A DNA stretch of 64,000 bases from Candidatus Krumholzibacteriota bacterium (lineage in GTDB: Bacteria > Krumholzibacteriota > Krumholzibacteriia > Krumholzibacteriales > Krumholzibacteriaceae), in the NCBI GenBank assembly GCA_030609325.1, contig JAUWCL010000013.1, positions 1 to 64,000 on the forward strand, written 5' to 3'. Under the pieces are notes generated by a model. The model did not search any database, was not told the DNA's origin, and saw only the letters and a list, made by a program, of their open reading frames with translations. Position 1 is the stretch's first letter. The number at the start of each line of letters is the position of its first letter. The position numbers and the translations under genes were made by a program. Shown in pieces: positions 24,992-34,860 of this stretch.

Positions 24992-26466
24992 GGCTCGAGC
25001 ATCTGCTGGAAAATATGGACGTCACGTCGCGCGCAGAATGGCGCGACGTCGAGATAAAGGGCATATCGACCGACTCTAGGTCGATAACCGAGGGAGACCT
25101 GTTCGTGGCGGTCAGGGGGCACGAGGCCGATGGCCACGATTATACCGGTCAGGTGGTAAATGCGGGTGCGGCGGCGCTTGTCGTCGAGAATCCGGTCGAA
25201 GCAGACATTCCCGTTGTAGTCGTTGATAACAGTTCGGCGGCTGAGGCGTCGCTCGCCCGCGTTTTTTTCGGAGACCCATCGTCGAAGGTGATGCTTGTCG
25301 GTGTCACGGGCACGAACGGAAAGACCTCCACGGCTTTCATCCTTCAGTCGATACTGCAGAGGTCGCACGGGCCTGCGGGGATCATCGGCACGGTCGGGTT
25401 CGGAGCCGGTGGAGACCTGCAGGCGGCGACTCACACGACGCCTTCGTCGTCGGAGCTGAACAGGATAATGGCCGGCTTCGTCGACAGGGGATGCAGGGCG
25501 GTCGTCATGGAGGTCAGCTCGCACGCGGCGGCACAGGGCAGGATAGACGGGCTCGAATTCGACATCGGCGTCTTCACGAACATATCGAGAGACCACATGG
25601 ATTATCACGAGAATCTGGAAAACTATATAGAAGCAAAAGAGACGTTTGTCCGCACCCTGGATGAGTCGGGGAGAGTAAAGGGACCCGGGACGCTCGTCTA
25701 CAACATCGATGACAGGAACGTTACGAGGGTGGGGGAGAGATTCACCGGATCGAAGATAACCTTCGGGACCTCGGAAAAGGCCGTTTTCAGGTACGAGGAC
25801 CTTGCCGCGGATCTCTCGGGGACGAGGTTCAGGATAACCGCTTCCGGTTTCGATCTCCCCGTGGACCTGCGGCTGCTCGGCCGGTTCTCAGCGCTGAACG
25901 CGCTCGGTGCGGCGGCGGCGGCTCACGTGGCGGGGGCTGACAGGGAAGCGATAGCCGGCGGCCTGTCCGATATAGACGAGATACCCGGAAGGTTCCATCT
26001 CGTTTGCTCCGACGGTGGGCCGACGGTGATAGTGGACTACGCGCACACACCAGACGCTCTGGAGAAGCTCCTTCTTTTCTGCCGCGAGCTGTCGCCGGTG
26101 AGGCTCGTGACGGTCTTCGGCTGCGGCGGCGACCGCGACCGCGGGAAACGGTCGATGATGGGCAGGGCGGCGGCGGGACTGAGCGACATGGTCTATGTGA
26201 CGAGCGACAATCCGAGGACGGAGGATCCCGACGCGATCATCCGTGACATACTCGAGGGGATGTCCGGTACAGGCACTCCTCTAGAGGTGATTTTGGACAG
26301 GGGCGAGGCGATAAGAAGGGCGATCGGGTCGGCGGCGGAAGGAGACATGGTCGTGCTGGCCGGCAAGGGACACGAGGACTGCCAGGTGCTGGCCCACGGC
26401 AGCATACATTTCAGCGATATAGAGGAAGCGGAAAAGGCGCTCGCCGGAGAGGCGAGAGGCAGGTAA
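24988..26466 (+). CDS. murE: UDP-N-acetylmuramoyl-tripeptide synthetase MurE
   Basis: 492 residues from GTG 24988, which overlaps the ftsI stop and follows GGAGGGG at 24974-24979. Motifs are GISTDSRSI (uridine binding), the ATP loop GVTGTNGKTSTAF, VMEVSSHA and SDNPRTEDP. The DNPR tetrad is the meso-diaminopimelate-recognising motif of Gram-negative-type MurE, so the cell wall is predicted to contain mDAP. It adds the third residue to UDP-MurNAc-L-Ala-D-Glu in the cytoplasm. Confidence 0.96.
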   Translation: MRLEHLLENMDVTSRAEWRDVEIKGISTDSRSITEGDLFVAVRGHEADGHDYTGQVVNAGAAALVVENPVEADIPVVVVDNSSAAEASLARVFFGDPSSKVMLVGVTGTNGKTSTAFILQSILQRSHGPAGIIGTVGFGAGGDLQAATHTTPSSSELNRIMAGFVDRGCRAVVMEVSSHAAAQGRIDGLEFDIGVFTNISRDHMDYHENLENYIEAKETFVRTLDESGRVKGPGTLVYNIDDRNVTRVGERFTGSKITFGTSEKAVFRYEDLAADLSGTRFRITASGFDLPVDLRLLGRFSALNALGAAAAAHVAGADREAIAGGLSDIDEIPGRFHLVCSDGGPTVIVDYAHTPDALEKLLLFCRELSPVRLVTVFGCGGDRDRGKRSMMGRAAAGLSDMVYVTSDNPRTEDPDAIIRDILEGMSGTGTPLEVILDRGEAIRRAIGSAAEGDMVVLAGKGHEDCQVLAHGSIHFSDIEEAEKALAGEARGR

Positions 26467-26486
26467 GACGGAATACTCATCTGTCT

Positions 26487-26492
26487 GGAGGG
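26487..26492 (+). promoter_or_regulatory. ribosome binding site that may decide a non-canonical murF start
   Basis: GGAGGG lies 5 nt before an in-frame ATC at 26498-26500 and does not serve any ATG, GTG or TTG in the murF frame. It is the only good Shine-Dalgarno sequence between murE and the first canonical murF start codon at 26585. Confidence 0.5.
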
Positions 26493-26497
26493 CGGAC

Positions 26498-27907
26498 ATC
26501 AGGGTCGATAGCGACTGGATAGCGGGGGCGCTCGAAGCTGCAGGCTTCAGGGCGGATAAACAGGAGAAAACGGTCGTCGATGGAGTGACGACCGATTCGC
26601 GTACCGGCACGGACGGGATGCTGTTCGTGGCCCTGAAGGGTGAAGGAGGCGACGGTCACGATTTCATCGCCGAAGCGGCGGTGGGCGGCGCCGCTGCCCT
26701 TCTCGTCGAGCGGGGCCGTGGGGCCGGGGCGAAAGAGGCTGCTCCCGGGCTGCCCGTGTTCGAGGTCAGGAATACCCTCGAGGGGCTGCAGGCACTAGCC
26801 GCGGCATGGCGGAACAGGATCGCTCCGAAGGTCGTGGCGATAACGGGCAGCAGCGGCAAGACGACGGCGAAAGAGATGACGGCCGCTGTTCTCTCCGGGA
26901 GGTATTCGGTGCATGCGACGTCGGGGAATCTCAACAACCATATCGGGGTCCCCCTGACGATCCTGTCGATGCCGGAAGGGACCGAAGTGCTCGTGACGGA
27001 GATGGGAGCGAATCACAAGGGCGAGATAGAGAGGCTCTGCGCCATCGCCCGCCCCGACGTGGGGGTGGTGACGAACATCGGCCCGAGCCACCTCGAGTTC
27101 TTCGGCACGCTGAAGGGAGTGGCGAAAGCGAAATCGGAGCTCGTAGCGTCGCTCGGTGAGGACGGAAAGGCCGTTCTGCCGGCCGATGACGACTTCTTCG
27201 AATTTCTCGCGAAAAGGACGAAAGCGCCGGTCGTATCGTTCGGATTTTCCGAGAAGGCCGATGTAAGGATAGAGGATATCGAGAGCAGGGAGGGCGGAGG
27301 CTATACCTTCGCTATAGGCGGGACGGGCATGGAGATTCGGCGATTTGGAAGGCATCACCTTCTGAACGCGGGAGCCGCCGCCGCCGTTGCCGGGTTGCTG
27401 GCAGTACCGGCCCCGGAGGCGGCGGCGGCCATCGCCGAAACAGGCGCGTTCGACGGCCGCGGCGTCGTATTTGACGTGGCAGGCATAACCTTCGTCGACG
27501 AGACGTACAACTCCAATCCCGCATCGCTCCGGGCCGCGGTCGACGCTTTCATGGAGATGTCCTTCGATGGAAGGCGCTGGCTCGTCCTCGGCGACATGCT
27601 CGAGCTGGGAAAGACGGCCGGCGAGCTCCACGAGGAAGCCGGGGCATACTGCGGCAAGGCCGGCGTCGAAGGGATAATAACGCTGGGAGACGAGACGGTC
27701 GAGCTGAACAGGGCGGCGGCCGTTCAGCGCAGGGCGCCGGAGATCATCAGCCATTTCCTCGACGCTGCCAATCTTGCCGCCTACCTCGACGGCCTCCTGG
27801 CCGAGGGTGATGGCGTGCTGGTGAAGGGATCCCGAGAGATGAGGATGGAGACGGTGATAGAGGAGATCGAGAAGAGGCGCGAATCGGCGAGAAGGAGGAA
27901 CGGCTGA
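26498..27907 (+). CDS. murF: UDP-N-acetylmuramoyl-tripeptide--D-alanyl-D-alanine ligase MurF (start uncertain)
   Basis: Core motifs are clear: TTDSRTGTDGMLFVALKGE, the ATP loop ITGSSGKTTAKEM, EMGANHKGEI, and DETYNSNPASLRAA with LGDMLELG. It adds D-Ala-D-Ala to complete the pentapeptide precursor. The first canonical start, GTG 26585, would begin just before the TTDSR motif and delete the N-terminal strand-helix unit. The upstream frame codes for the plausible MurF start VDSDWIAGALEAAGF. That frame contains no ATG, GTG or TTG back to its stop, so ATC 26498 behind GGAGGG is the best candidate. A miscalled base is the simplest alternative. The gene ends one base into the mraY ATG. Confidence 0.88.
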   Translation: MRVDSDWIAGALEAAGFRADKQEKTVVDGVTTDSRTGTDGMLFVALKGEGGDGHDFIAEAAVGGAAALLVERGRGAGAKEAAPGLPVFEVRNTLEGLQALAAAWRNRIAPKVVAITGSSGKTTAKEMTAAVLSGRYSVHATSGNLNNHIGVPLTILSMPEGTEVLVTEMGANHKGEIERLCAIARPDVGVVTNIGPSHLEFFGTLKGVAKAKSELVASLGEDGKAVLPADDDFFEFLAKRTKAPVVSFGFSEKADVRIEDIESREGGGYTFAIGGTGMEIRRFGRHHLLNAGAAAAVAGLLAVPAPEAAAAIAETGAFDGRGVVFDVAGITFVDETYNSNPASLRAAVDAFMEMSFDGRRWLVLGDMLELGKTAGELHEEAGAYCGKAGVEGIITLGDETVELNRAAAVQRRAPEIISHFLDAANLAAYLDGLLAEGDGVLVKGSREMRMETVIEEIEKRRESARRRNG

Positions 27908-28989
27908 TGCTGTACCATCTCCTCTATCCGCTCAGGGAATACTTCTTTGGATTCAACGTATTCAGGTACATCACGTTCCGTTCCGCATACGCCACCGTGA
28001 CGGCCCTGCTCATATGCTTCATCTTCGGGCCGAGGATGATCAGGTGGCTCTCATCGCTGCAGATAGGACAGAGGGTGAGAGAGGGGGTGCCCGACAGCCA
28101 CAACGGCAAGAAGGGCACGCCGACGATGGGTGGAATCCTGATGATATCGGCGATCGTCATCCCCACGCTCCTCTGGGCAAACCTTGACAATCCATACGTC
28201 CAGCTCACGCTCGTCGTGACGGTATGGACCGGCGCCATCGGATTCATAGACGATTATCTCGGTGTGATCAAGAAGAGGGACAAGGGGCTGGTCGGCAGGT
28301 ACAAGCTGATCGGACAGCTCGTCTTCGGTCTCGCGCTCGGGATCTACCTCTACCTCAACCCGATGTCGCCCGACGGAACGAAGACAATAGTCCCGTTCTT
28401 CAAGGACCTCTACATCGACTGGGGGATCTTCTACATCCCCCTGGTGATGGTGATAATCACGGGCACTTCCAACGCGGTGAATCTCACAGACGGGCTCGAC
28501 GGCCTGGCAACGGGGATATCGGCATTCTGCTTTCTCGCCTTCGCGTTGCTCGCATACCTCAGCGGAAACGCCGTCTTCGCCGACTACCTCCAGATATTCT
28601 ACCTGCCCGGGGCCGGAGAGCTCTCGATCTACTGTATGTCGGTGGTCGGGGCCGCGCTCGGGTTCCTTTGGTTCAACACGCACCCGGCCCGGATATTCAT
28701 GGGCGATACCGGCTCGCTCGCGCTCGGCGGCGCTCTCGGCACCGTGGCGGTTCTGCTCAAGGCCGAGCTGCTCCTTCTGATAATAGGCGGGGTCTTCGTA
28801 GCGGAGACCCTTTCGGTGATACTGCAGGTCGTTTCGTTCCGCCTGCGGGGCAAGAGGATCTTCAGGATGGCTCCCCTTCACCACCACTTTGAGCTGAAGG
28901 GCTGGTCGGAGAGCCAGATCGTCGTGAGATTCTGGATCGTGGCCGCGCTGCTTCTCCTGCTGGGCATGAGCACATTGAAGCTGCGCTAG
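27907..28989 (+). CDS. mraY: phospho-N-acetylmuramoyl-pentapeptide transferase MraY
   Basis: 360 residues and about 10 membrane helices, the standard size. Diagnostic stretches are GTPTMGGILM, GFIDDYLGVIKK with the catalytic acidic pair, NLTDGLDGLATG, FMGDTGSLALGG and APLHHHFELKGW. It transfers phospho-MurNAc-pentapeptide to undecaprenyl phosphate, forming lipid I at the inner membrane face. TGATG overlap with murF. Confidence 0.97.
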   Translation: MLYHLLYPLREYFFGFNVFRYITFRSAYATVTALLICFIFGPRMIRWLSSLQIGQRVREGVPDSHNGKKGTPTMGGILMISAIVIPTLLWANLDNPYVQLTLVVTVWTGAIGFIDDYLGVIKKRDKGLVGRYKLIGQLVFGLALGIYLYLNPMSPDGTKTIVPFFKDLYIDWGIFYIPLVMVIITGTSNAVNLTDGLDGLATGISAFCFLAFALLAYLSGNAVFADYLQIFYLPGAGELSIYCMSVVGAALGFLWFNTHPARIFMGDTGSLALGGALGTVAVLLKAELLLLIIGGVFVAETLSVILQVVSFRLRGKRIFRMAPLHHHFELKGWSESQIVVRFWIVAALLLLLGMSTLKLR

Positions 28990-29030
28990 AAGGGAAGGCC
29001 GGAAGGCATGGCTCCGGCCTCTCCTGGAAA

Positions 29031-30392
29031 ATGATGGAAGAATACAGGGGCAGACACATACTGGTTTTCGGGCTTGCCAGGAGCGGCTTCGCCGCGGCTC
29101 GACTCCTTCTGGGGGCCGGCGCCGTGGTGTGCGGCTCTGACGAGGACGAAAACGTGGAGATACCTCCCGACCTGACCGCGCTGGAAACTCACCTGGGACA
29201 TTTCCGAGGCGAGCTTGTCGACGATATCGAGGAGATCGTCGTCAGCCCCGGAATTCCGGACGATCACCCTGTCTTCGCCGCCGCGTCGGCACGCAGCATC
29301 GCCGTCATCGGGGAGCTCGAGCTCGCATACAGGTTCGCTCGCGCTCCGGTCATCGCCGTGACCGGGACGAACGGCAAGTCGACGACGGTCGAGATGATAG
29401 GCGAGATGCTCAGGGAGGGTGGCAGGGACGTGGTCGTCGCGGGCAACATCGGCACGCCGTTCAGCTCGGTCGTCGGAGAAACGGACGAAAACGGATTATT
29501 CGTCATAGAGGTCAGCTCGTTCCAGCTCGAGACGATCGACCGGCTCCATCCTGCCTGCGCCGGCATCCTCAACCTGACACCGGATCATCTCGATCGGTAC
29601 AGGTCACTCGAGGATTACTACGGTGCGAAGGAGAGGATGCTCGACAATCTCGCCCCCGACGATCATTTCTTCTACAACGCCGACGACCCGCTCTGCGTCG
29701 GGGCGGCGGAAAGGGCCGAGGCCGTCATGGTGCCATTCTCTTCATCGGGCAGGGTCCCCGGCGGCGTCTATCTCGACGGGGAGCACCTGATCAGGGAGAG
29801 CGCCGGTGGGACCGAGGAGATAGTCTGCGACAGGGGCGAGATGAGGGTGGTCGGGATACACAACGTCGAGAACGCCCTCGCAGCAATTGCAGCCGTGACG
29901 CCTTTCGGAGTCACCGCCGACTCGTGCAGGAGGGCTCTGGCCGCCTTCGGCGGGCTGCCGCACCGGATGGAGCTCGTGGCTGAATCGGGCGGCGTATCGT
30001 TCTACAACGATTCGAAGGCGACCAACGTGGAGGCGGCGGTCAAGTCTCTGAAGGGACTCGAGTCGCCTGTTATTCTGATAGCGGGAGGGCACGACAAGGG
30101 CGGGGATTTCTCGAAGCTTCTCGAAGTATCGGGCGTTGTCCGCTCGATCGTGACGATCGGAGAGGCGGCCGGACTGATAGAGAAGGCGGCAGGGGAGAGG
30201 ATCCCCTGCACGCGGGCCGGTTCGATGAAGGAAGCGGTCATGACGGCGGCCGCGGCCGCGGAGGAAGGATGGCTCGTCGTGCTGTCCCCGGCATGCGCGA
30301 GCTTCGACATGTATGACAATTTCGAGCACAGAGGCAGGGTCTTCCGGGACAGCGTTTCGGAGATCGTGAAAAAATCCGGTGACGGTGAATAG
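29031..30392 (+). CDS. murD: UDP-N-acetylmuramoylalanine--D-glutamate ligase MurD
   Basis: 453 residues. Motifs are HILVFGLARSGFAAARLL at the N-terminus, the ATP loop VTGTNGKSTTVEM, EVSSFQLE, NLTPDHLDRY, the HRMELV stretch and YNDSKATN. It adds D-glutamate to UDP-MurNAc-L-Ala. Two adjacent ATGs (29031, 29034) follow a weak CTGGAAA ribosome site. ATG 30393 of ftsW starts directly after its stop. Confidence 0.96.
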   Translation: MMEEYRGRHILVFGLARSGFAAARLLLGAGAVVCGSDEDENVEIPPDLTALETHLGHFRGELVDDIEEIVVSPGIPDDHPVFAAASARSIAVIGELELAYRFARAPVIAVTGTNGKSTTVEMIGEMLREGGRDVVVAGNIGTPFSSVVGETDENGLFVIEVSSFQLETIDRLHPACAGILNLTPDHLDRYRSLEDYYGAKERMLDNLAPDDHFFYNADDPLCVGAAERAEAVMVPFSSSGRVPGGVYLDGEHLIRESAGGTEEIVCDRGEMRVVGIHNVENALAAIAAVTPFGVTADSCRRALAAFGGLPHRMELVAESGGVSFYNDSKATNVEAAVKSLKGLESPVILIAGGHDKGGDFSKLLEVSGVVRSIVTIGEAAGLIEKAAGERIPCTRAGSMKEAVMTAAAAAEEGWLVVLSPACASFDMYDNFEHRGRVFRDSVSEIVKKSGDGE

Positions 30393-31583
30393 ATGAAGAA
30401 AAAACCGGCATACGATCTGAAGCTGTTCTACGCGGTGATATCGCTCGTCGCCTTGGGTCTTGTCATGGTCTTCTCGGCGAGCTGGGTGATCGCGCGAGAG
30501 CAGTTTTCCTCGCCGTTCTTTTTTTTCCAGAGGCACGCGATAAGGGTCGCCCTCGGGCTCCTCTGTCTCTACGTATTCATGAAGATCCCGTACGGGATCT
30601 TCAGGAGATTCAACTTCTGGATCCTCTGCGGGGCGCTCCTGATGCTCGCCTCGATATTCATATGGGGAAAGAGCGTACGCGGCGCCGACAGGTGGTTGAA
30701 GGTGTTCGTATTCACGATACAGCCTGTAGAAGTGGCCAAGTACTCTCTGATGATCTTTTTCGCGGTGCGTTTGGCCGAGGGCAGAAAGAAGCTCTCCGAC
30801 CTGGAAAAGGGATTCCTGCCGCCGGTCGGAGCGGCCGTGGCGATGGCGGTCATGGTCGGGCTCCAGCCCAACATAAGCAACGTAGTCCTGATCATCGGCC
30901 TCACCATGACGCTGCTCTTCGTCGGCGGATGCAGGTTCAGACATCTCGGTGCCTTCGCCGGGACGGCAGCGCTCGCCGCGGCGCTCCTCCTCTACCGCAT
31001 GGAGTACGTGGTCCAGCGGGTGCTCGTTTTGCTCAAGCGCTCCGATGATGTCAGCGGGATCGGCTGGCAGGTGAATCAGTCTCTCATAGCGTTCGGCTCC
31101 GGTTTCATATTTGGATGCGGTCCCGGAAAAGGTCACCAGAAGTACATGTTTCTCCCGGACGCGCATACTGATTTCATCTATTCGATAATCGGTGAGGAGC
31201 TCGGCTTCGTGGGAACGGCGATCGTGCTCCTTCTCTTCGCCCTGATATTCAGACGCTCGCTGCGGATAGCGAAGAGGGCACCGAACGAATTCGGGAGATT
31301 CCTGGCCCTCGGCATAGGCCTGACGATATTCGCGACGGCTATCATAAACATGGCCATGACGACGGGGATCCTTCCCACGGCCGGGTTGCCGCTGCCGTTC
31401 GTGAGCTACGGGGGGTCGTCGCTCGTAGCGTCCCTGGCCGCCGCGGGGATACTGCTCAACATCTCCACGCAGGCAAGGGATCCTGAGCCGCCTGCCGGAA
31501 GGGGCAGGACAAGAAGTATGAAGAACATAAGCTACGCGAGACGGTCAGCGGCGCCCTGCGCCGACGGCGGAAGGAAGCGGTGA
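30393..31583 (+). CDS. ftsW: SEDS glycosyltransferase FtsW
   Basis: 396 residues with about 10 membrane helices. SEDS-family hallmarks are VMVFSASW, RGADRWLKV, the AHTDFIYSIIGEE extracytoplasmic loop and LPFVSYGGSSLVAS near the end. It polymerises septal peptidoglycan together with FtsI. The C-terminal 35 residues are a basic cytoplasmic tail. It overlaps murG by 4 nt. Confidence 0.95.
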   Translation: MKKKPAYDLKLFYAVISLVALGLVMVFSASWVIAREQFSSPFFFFQRHAIRVALGLLCLYVFMKIPYGIFRRFNFWILCGALLMLASIFIWGKSVRGADRWLKVFVFTIQPVEVAKYSLMIFFAVRLAEGRKKLSDLEKGFLPPVGAAVAMAVMVGLQPNISNVVLIIGLTMTLLFVGGCRFRHLGAFAGTAALAAALLLYRMEYVVQRVLVLLKRSDDVSGIGWQVNQSLIAFGSGFIFGCGPGKGHQKYMFLPDAHTDFIYSIIGEELGFVGTAIVLLLFALIFRRSLRIAKRAPNEFGRFLALGIGLTIFATAIINMAMTTGILPTAGLPLPFVSYGGSSLVASLAAAGILLNISTQARDPEPPAGRGRTRSMKNISYARRSAAPCADGGRKR

Positions 31584-32677
31584 TGAGGGTGGTATTCGCA
31601 GGCGGAGGCACGGGAGGCCATCTCTATCCTGCCCTGGCCGTAGCGGAGGAGCTGTCGTCGAGGCATGACGCATTTGAGGCGCTGTTCGTTGGCACGAGCC
31701 GCGGCATCGAGTCGAGAGTCGTGCCCGGGTCGGGATACAGGCTCGAGCTGATATTATCGCGCGGAGCGCGCGGGAAGGGAGCCTTCGACAAGGTCGTCAC
31801 AGGTGCGATGCTGACGGTGGGGATCATGCAGTCGATGAGGATCATAAGAAACTTCAGGCCCGATCTGGTCTTCGGGTCGGGCGGTTACGCGAGCGTCGCC
31901 GCTGTTTCGGCGGCATGGCTCACGAGGAAGACCGTAGTGCTTCAGGAACAGAATTCCATTCCGGGGCTGGCCAACAGGACTATGGCGCCTATGGCGAGGA
32001 GGCTCTACCTCGGATTCGAGAAGGCCGGTGAATATTTCAGGAAAGACGCGCCGGTCCTCGTCACGGGAAACCCGCTTCGCGACGCGATAAAGCCGGGCCC
32101 GGACAGGAGCGCCCGCGGCGACTTCGGCCTCACGGCCGATGGACACGTCCTCCTCGTATTCGGCGGGAGCCAGGGGGCGATGACCCTGAGCAGGGCGGCC
32201 GCGGGATACCTGCTCGGAAGGACCGACGTCCAGGCGATCGTACAGACCGGCGAGAACGGATACAAGGAGATACGGGACCGGCTGGCCGGAGCGGCCGGCA
32301 GGGTATTCGTCTCTCCATACATAGAGGAGATTGGCAGGGCGTATGCGGCGGCCGACGTAGCGCTGGCCAGGGCGGGAGCGCTGAGCGTTTCCGAACTGGC
32401 TGAGGCTGGACTTCCGTCGGTGCTCGTACCCTATCCCCATTGCGCTGACGACCACCAGACGCACAACGCTTCGGTGCTCGTCGACGCGGGAGGGGCCGTG
32501 ATGATAGAGGACTCGAGACTGGACGCCGCATCGCTGGCCGCGGGGCTCGATCCGCTGATCGACGGTCCCGGCGTACTGGGACGGATGCGCGAGGCGCTTG
32601 TCCCGTTCCAGGGAAAGCGCGCCGCGGCGGTCATCGCCGACGACATGGAAAGGCTTGCGGGGGGGGTGGCGCGATGA
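31580..32677 (+). CDS. murG: UDP-GlcNAc:lipid I GlcNAc transferase MurG
   Basis: 365 residues, GT28 family. The first G loop FAGGGTGGHLYPALAVAEEL, the middle GSGGYAS and the C-terminal GGSQGA and PYPHCADDHQTHNA motifs are all present. It converts lipid I to lipid II at the inner membrane face. GTG 31580 overlaps the ftsW stop, and ATG 31583 is immediately in frame, so either may start translation. Confidence 0.96.
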   Translation: MMRVVFAGGGTGGHLYPALAVAEELSSRHDAFEALFVGTSRGIESRVVPGSGYRLELILSRGARGKGAFDKVVTGAMLTVGIMQSMRIIRNFRPDLVFGSGGYASVAAVSAAWLTRKTVVLQEQNSIPGLANRTMAPMARRLYLGFEKAGEYFRKDAPVLVTGNPLRDAIKPGPDRSARGDFGLTADGHVLLVFGGSQGAMTLSRAAAGYLLGRTDVQAIVQTGENGYKEIRDRLAGAAGRVFVSPYIEEIGRAYAAADVALARAGALSVSELAEAGLPSVLVPYPHCADDHQTHNASVLVDAGGAVMIEDSRLDAASLAAGLDPLIDGPGVLGRMREALVPFQGKRAAAVIADDMERLAGGVAR

Positions 32678-34062
32678 GCGGAAGCGAGGTGCTTGGAAAG
32701 GCCAGGCACGTCCATTTCGTCGGGATAGGCGGTATAGGCATGAGCGGGATAGCAGAGGTGCTGATCAATCTGGGGTTCGAGGTGAGCGGGTCCGACGTGG
32801 AGAGGTCCGCGATCACAGATCGTCTTGTCTCCCTGGGCGCGAAGATATCCGAGGGCCACAGCGCGGATAACGTCGGCGGTGCCGATGTCGTCGTGGTCTC
32901 TTCGGCGATAGGCCCGGAGAATCTCGAGGTGAGGGCGGCGGCCGATGCGGGGATCCCGCTGATCCCGCGCTCCGACATGCTCGGCGAGCTGATGAGGATA
33001 AGGACCGGGATCGCGATAGCGGGCGCCCACGGCAAGACTACGACTACGTCCCTCGCCGCGGTCGTTCTGCAGGAGGCCGGTCTCGATCCGACCGTCGTCG
33101 TCGGGGGGAAGGTCAAGAGCCTCGACGCGAACGTGATGCTCGGACGCGGACAGTACCTCGTGGCCGAGGTAGACGAGAGCGACGGCAATTTCGTGAGGCT
33201 GACACCGTCCATCGCGGTCATCACGAATATTGATGCGGAGCACCTCGATTTCTACGGGGGGCTTGAGAAGATCCGGGAAGCGTTCGTGACATTCGCCGGC
33301 AGGGTCCCTTTCCACGGAGTGGTGATCTGCTGCGTCGACGACGCGAACGTAAGGGCGATCATGCCGTTGATAGACAGGAAGATCATAACATACGGATTCA
33401 GCTCGGACGCCGCGGTGAGGGGAGTCGTGGAAAAGGAGGACGGGAAAGGCTCGGTCTTCAGGCTCCACGCGGGTGGGGAGGATCACGGGATGATAAGGCT
33501 GGCGCTTCCCGGCCGGCACAATGTCTTGAACGCCGTCGGAGTCTGCGCGCTGGCGTTCGAGCTTGGTATCGACATCGATGTGGTCCGCCGCGCCCTCGAG
33601 CGTTTCGAGGGAGTGGGGCGCAGGTTCGAGCGCAGAGGCGAAGAGGCCGGCATACTGGTCATAGACGATTACGGGCACCACCCGACGGAGATAAAGGCGG
33701 CGGTCGAGACGGCGAGAAGGAGCTTTGACCGGCGGGTCGTGGCGGTCTTCCAGCCGCACAGGTTCACGAGGACCAGGGACCTGCACGAGAGCTTCGACAG
33801 GTGCTTTCTCGACGCCGACCTCGTCTTCATCACGGATATATACGGCGCCGGTGAAACGCCGATACCGGGAATAACGGCAGATCTTATATACAGGGCCGTT
33901 CTGAAGGGAGGCGCGAGGAAGGTGGTATATCTACCCGACTGCGGTGATCTGCTCGATGCCCTCGAATCAGCGGTCGCGAAGGGAGACATAGTATTGACGC
34001 TCGGCGCGGGCGATATCTGGAAGACAGGTGACGAACTGCTCGAGAGGATCAGAAAGGGCTGA
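32674..34062 (+). CDS. murC: UDP-N-acetylmuramate--L-alanine ligase MurC
   Basis: 462 residues. HFVGIGGIGMSGIAEVL is the UDP-binding start, AGAHGKTTTTSLAA the ATP loop, VAEVDESDGNF the catalytic region, and DDYGHHPTEI and FQPHRFTRT are late signatures. It adds the first residue, L-alanine, to UDP-MurNAc. No murB or ddl follows it, unlike in many clusters, so those genes must be elsewhere. Confidence 0.97.
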   Translation: MSGSEVLGKARHVHFVGIGGIGMSGIAEVLINLGFEVSGSDVERSAITDRLVSLGAKISEGHSADNVGGADVVVVSSAIGPENLEVRAAADAGIPLIPRSDMLGELMRIRTGIAIAGAHGKTTTTSLAAVVLQEAGLDPTVVVGGKVKSLDANVMLGRGQYLVAEVDESDGNFVRLTPSIAVITNIDAEHLDFYGGLEKIREAFVTFAGRVPFHGVVICCVDDANVRAIMPLIDRKIITYGFSSDAAVRGVVEKEDGKGSVFRLHAGGEDHGMIRLALPGRHNVLNAVGVCALAFELGIDIDVVRRALERFEGVGRRFERRGEEAGILVIDDYGHHPTEIKAAVETARRSFDRRVVAVFQPHRFTRTRDLHESFDRCFLDADLVFITDIYGAGETPIPGITADLIYRAVLKGGARKVVYLPDCGDLLDALESAVAKGDIVLTLGAGDIWKTGDELLERIRKG

Positions 34063-34829
34063 TGAAGACGAGAAGAAGCAGAAGGGTTCCCCCGTCAATG
34101 GCGAGACGCCGCAGGGAAAAGCGGCAGGTCAGCCGCCGCGTCTGGCTGCCGCCCGCTGGAGCGGCTGTCGCGCTCGCGGGAATAGTGTGCGCCGTATTCC
34201 TGACCGGATTCTTCGAGGTCCACGAGATACGCGTGTACGGCAGCAGGAACCTGCCGCTCGAGTCGCTGCAGGAGAAGGCAGGGGTATGGGTCGGCGCCAA
34301 CGTCTTCACCGTTCCCCTCTCCGAAATCAGGGAGATGCTCAAGAGCGATCCGTCGGTCGGTACGGTTACCTTCCGGCGGCGGCTTCCCCACAAGCTCGAC
34401 TGCTACCTGCGCGAGAGGGAGCCGGTGGCACTGCTCAATCTCGACAAGATAGCCGAGGTAGACGCCGACGGCGTCGTCATCCCCGCGGACGGCCGCTCGA
34501 TGGATATCGATCTCCCCGTCATCACGGGACTCGACGAAAAGGACGTGGAGAAAGATTCCGGCAGGGAACGCATCGGAAAGGCGCTCGAGGTCCTCGGCCT
34601 TCTCAAGGAGTTCGGATTCTCACCGGCCAAGCAGCTCTCGGAGATTCATATCGACGGCGACGAGATCGTACTCGTCTGGATGGATCCCGGGACTCTTATC
34701 AGGGTTGGAAGGGACGGGTTCGAGGAGAGGATAAGGAAGTTCAGGGCGGTCTACCCCTCGCTCCGCGAGCAGGGCGGGCTGCCGCATCAGATAGATCTGA
34801 GGTTCGACAGACAGATTGTTGTGCGGTGA
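34062..34829 (+). CDS. ftsQ: FtsQ/DivIB-type division protein
   Basis: 255 residues: a strongly basic cytoplasmic N-terminus (first 35 residues rich in Arg), one membrane helix at about 37-55, then a POTRA domain beginning FEVHEIRVYGSRNLP and the FtsQ beta domain (PHKLDCYLREREPVALL). This is the standard FtsQ layout. It would scaffold FtsL/FtsB at the septum. No separate ftsB is seen here. The TGATG junction with murC suggests coupling. Confidence 0.92.
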   Translation: MKTRRSRRVPPSMARRRREKRQVSRRVWLPPAGAAVALAGIVCAVFLTGFFEVHEIRVYGSRNLPLESLQEKAGVWVGANVFTVPLSEIREMLKSDPSVGTVTFRRRLPHKLDCYLREREPVALLNLDKIAEVDADGVVIPADGRSMDIDLPVITGLDEKDVEKDSGRERIGKALEVLGLLKEFGFSPAKQLSEIHIDGDEIVLVWMDPGTLIRVGRDGFEERIRKFRAVYPSLREQGGLPHQIDLRFDRQIVVR

Positions 34830-34860
34830 TCTCCACCGCGCGGGAGGTGAATCGTCCGGC

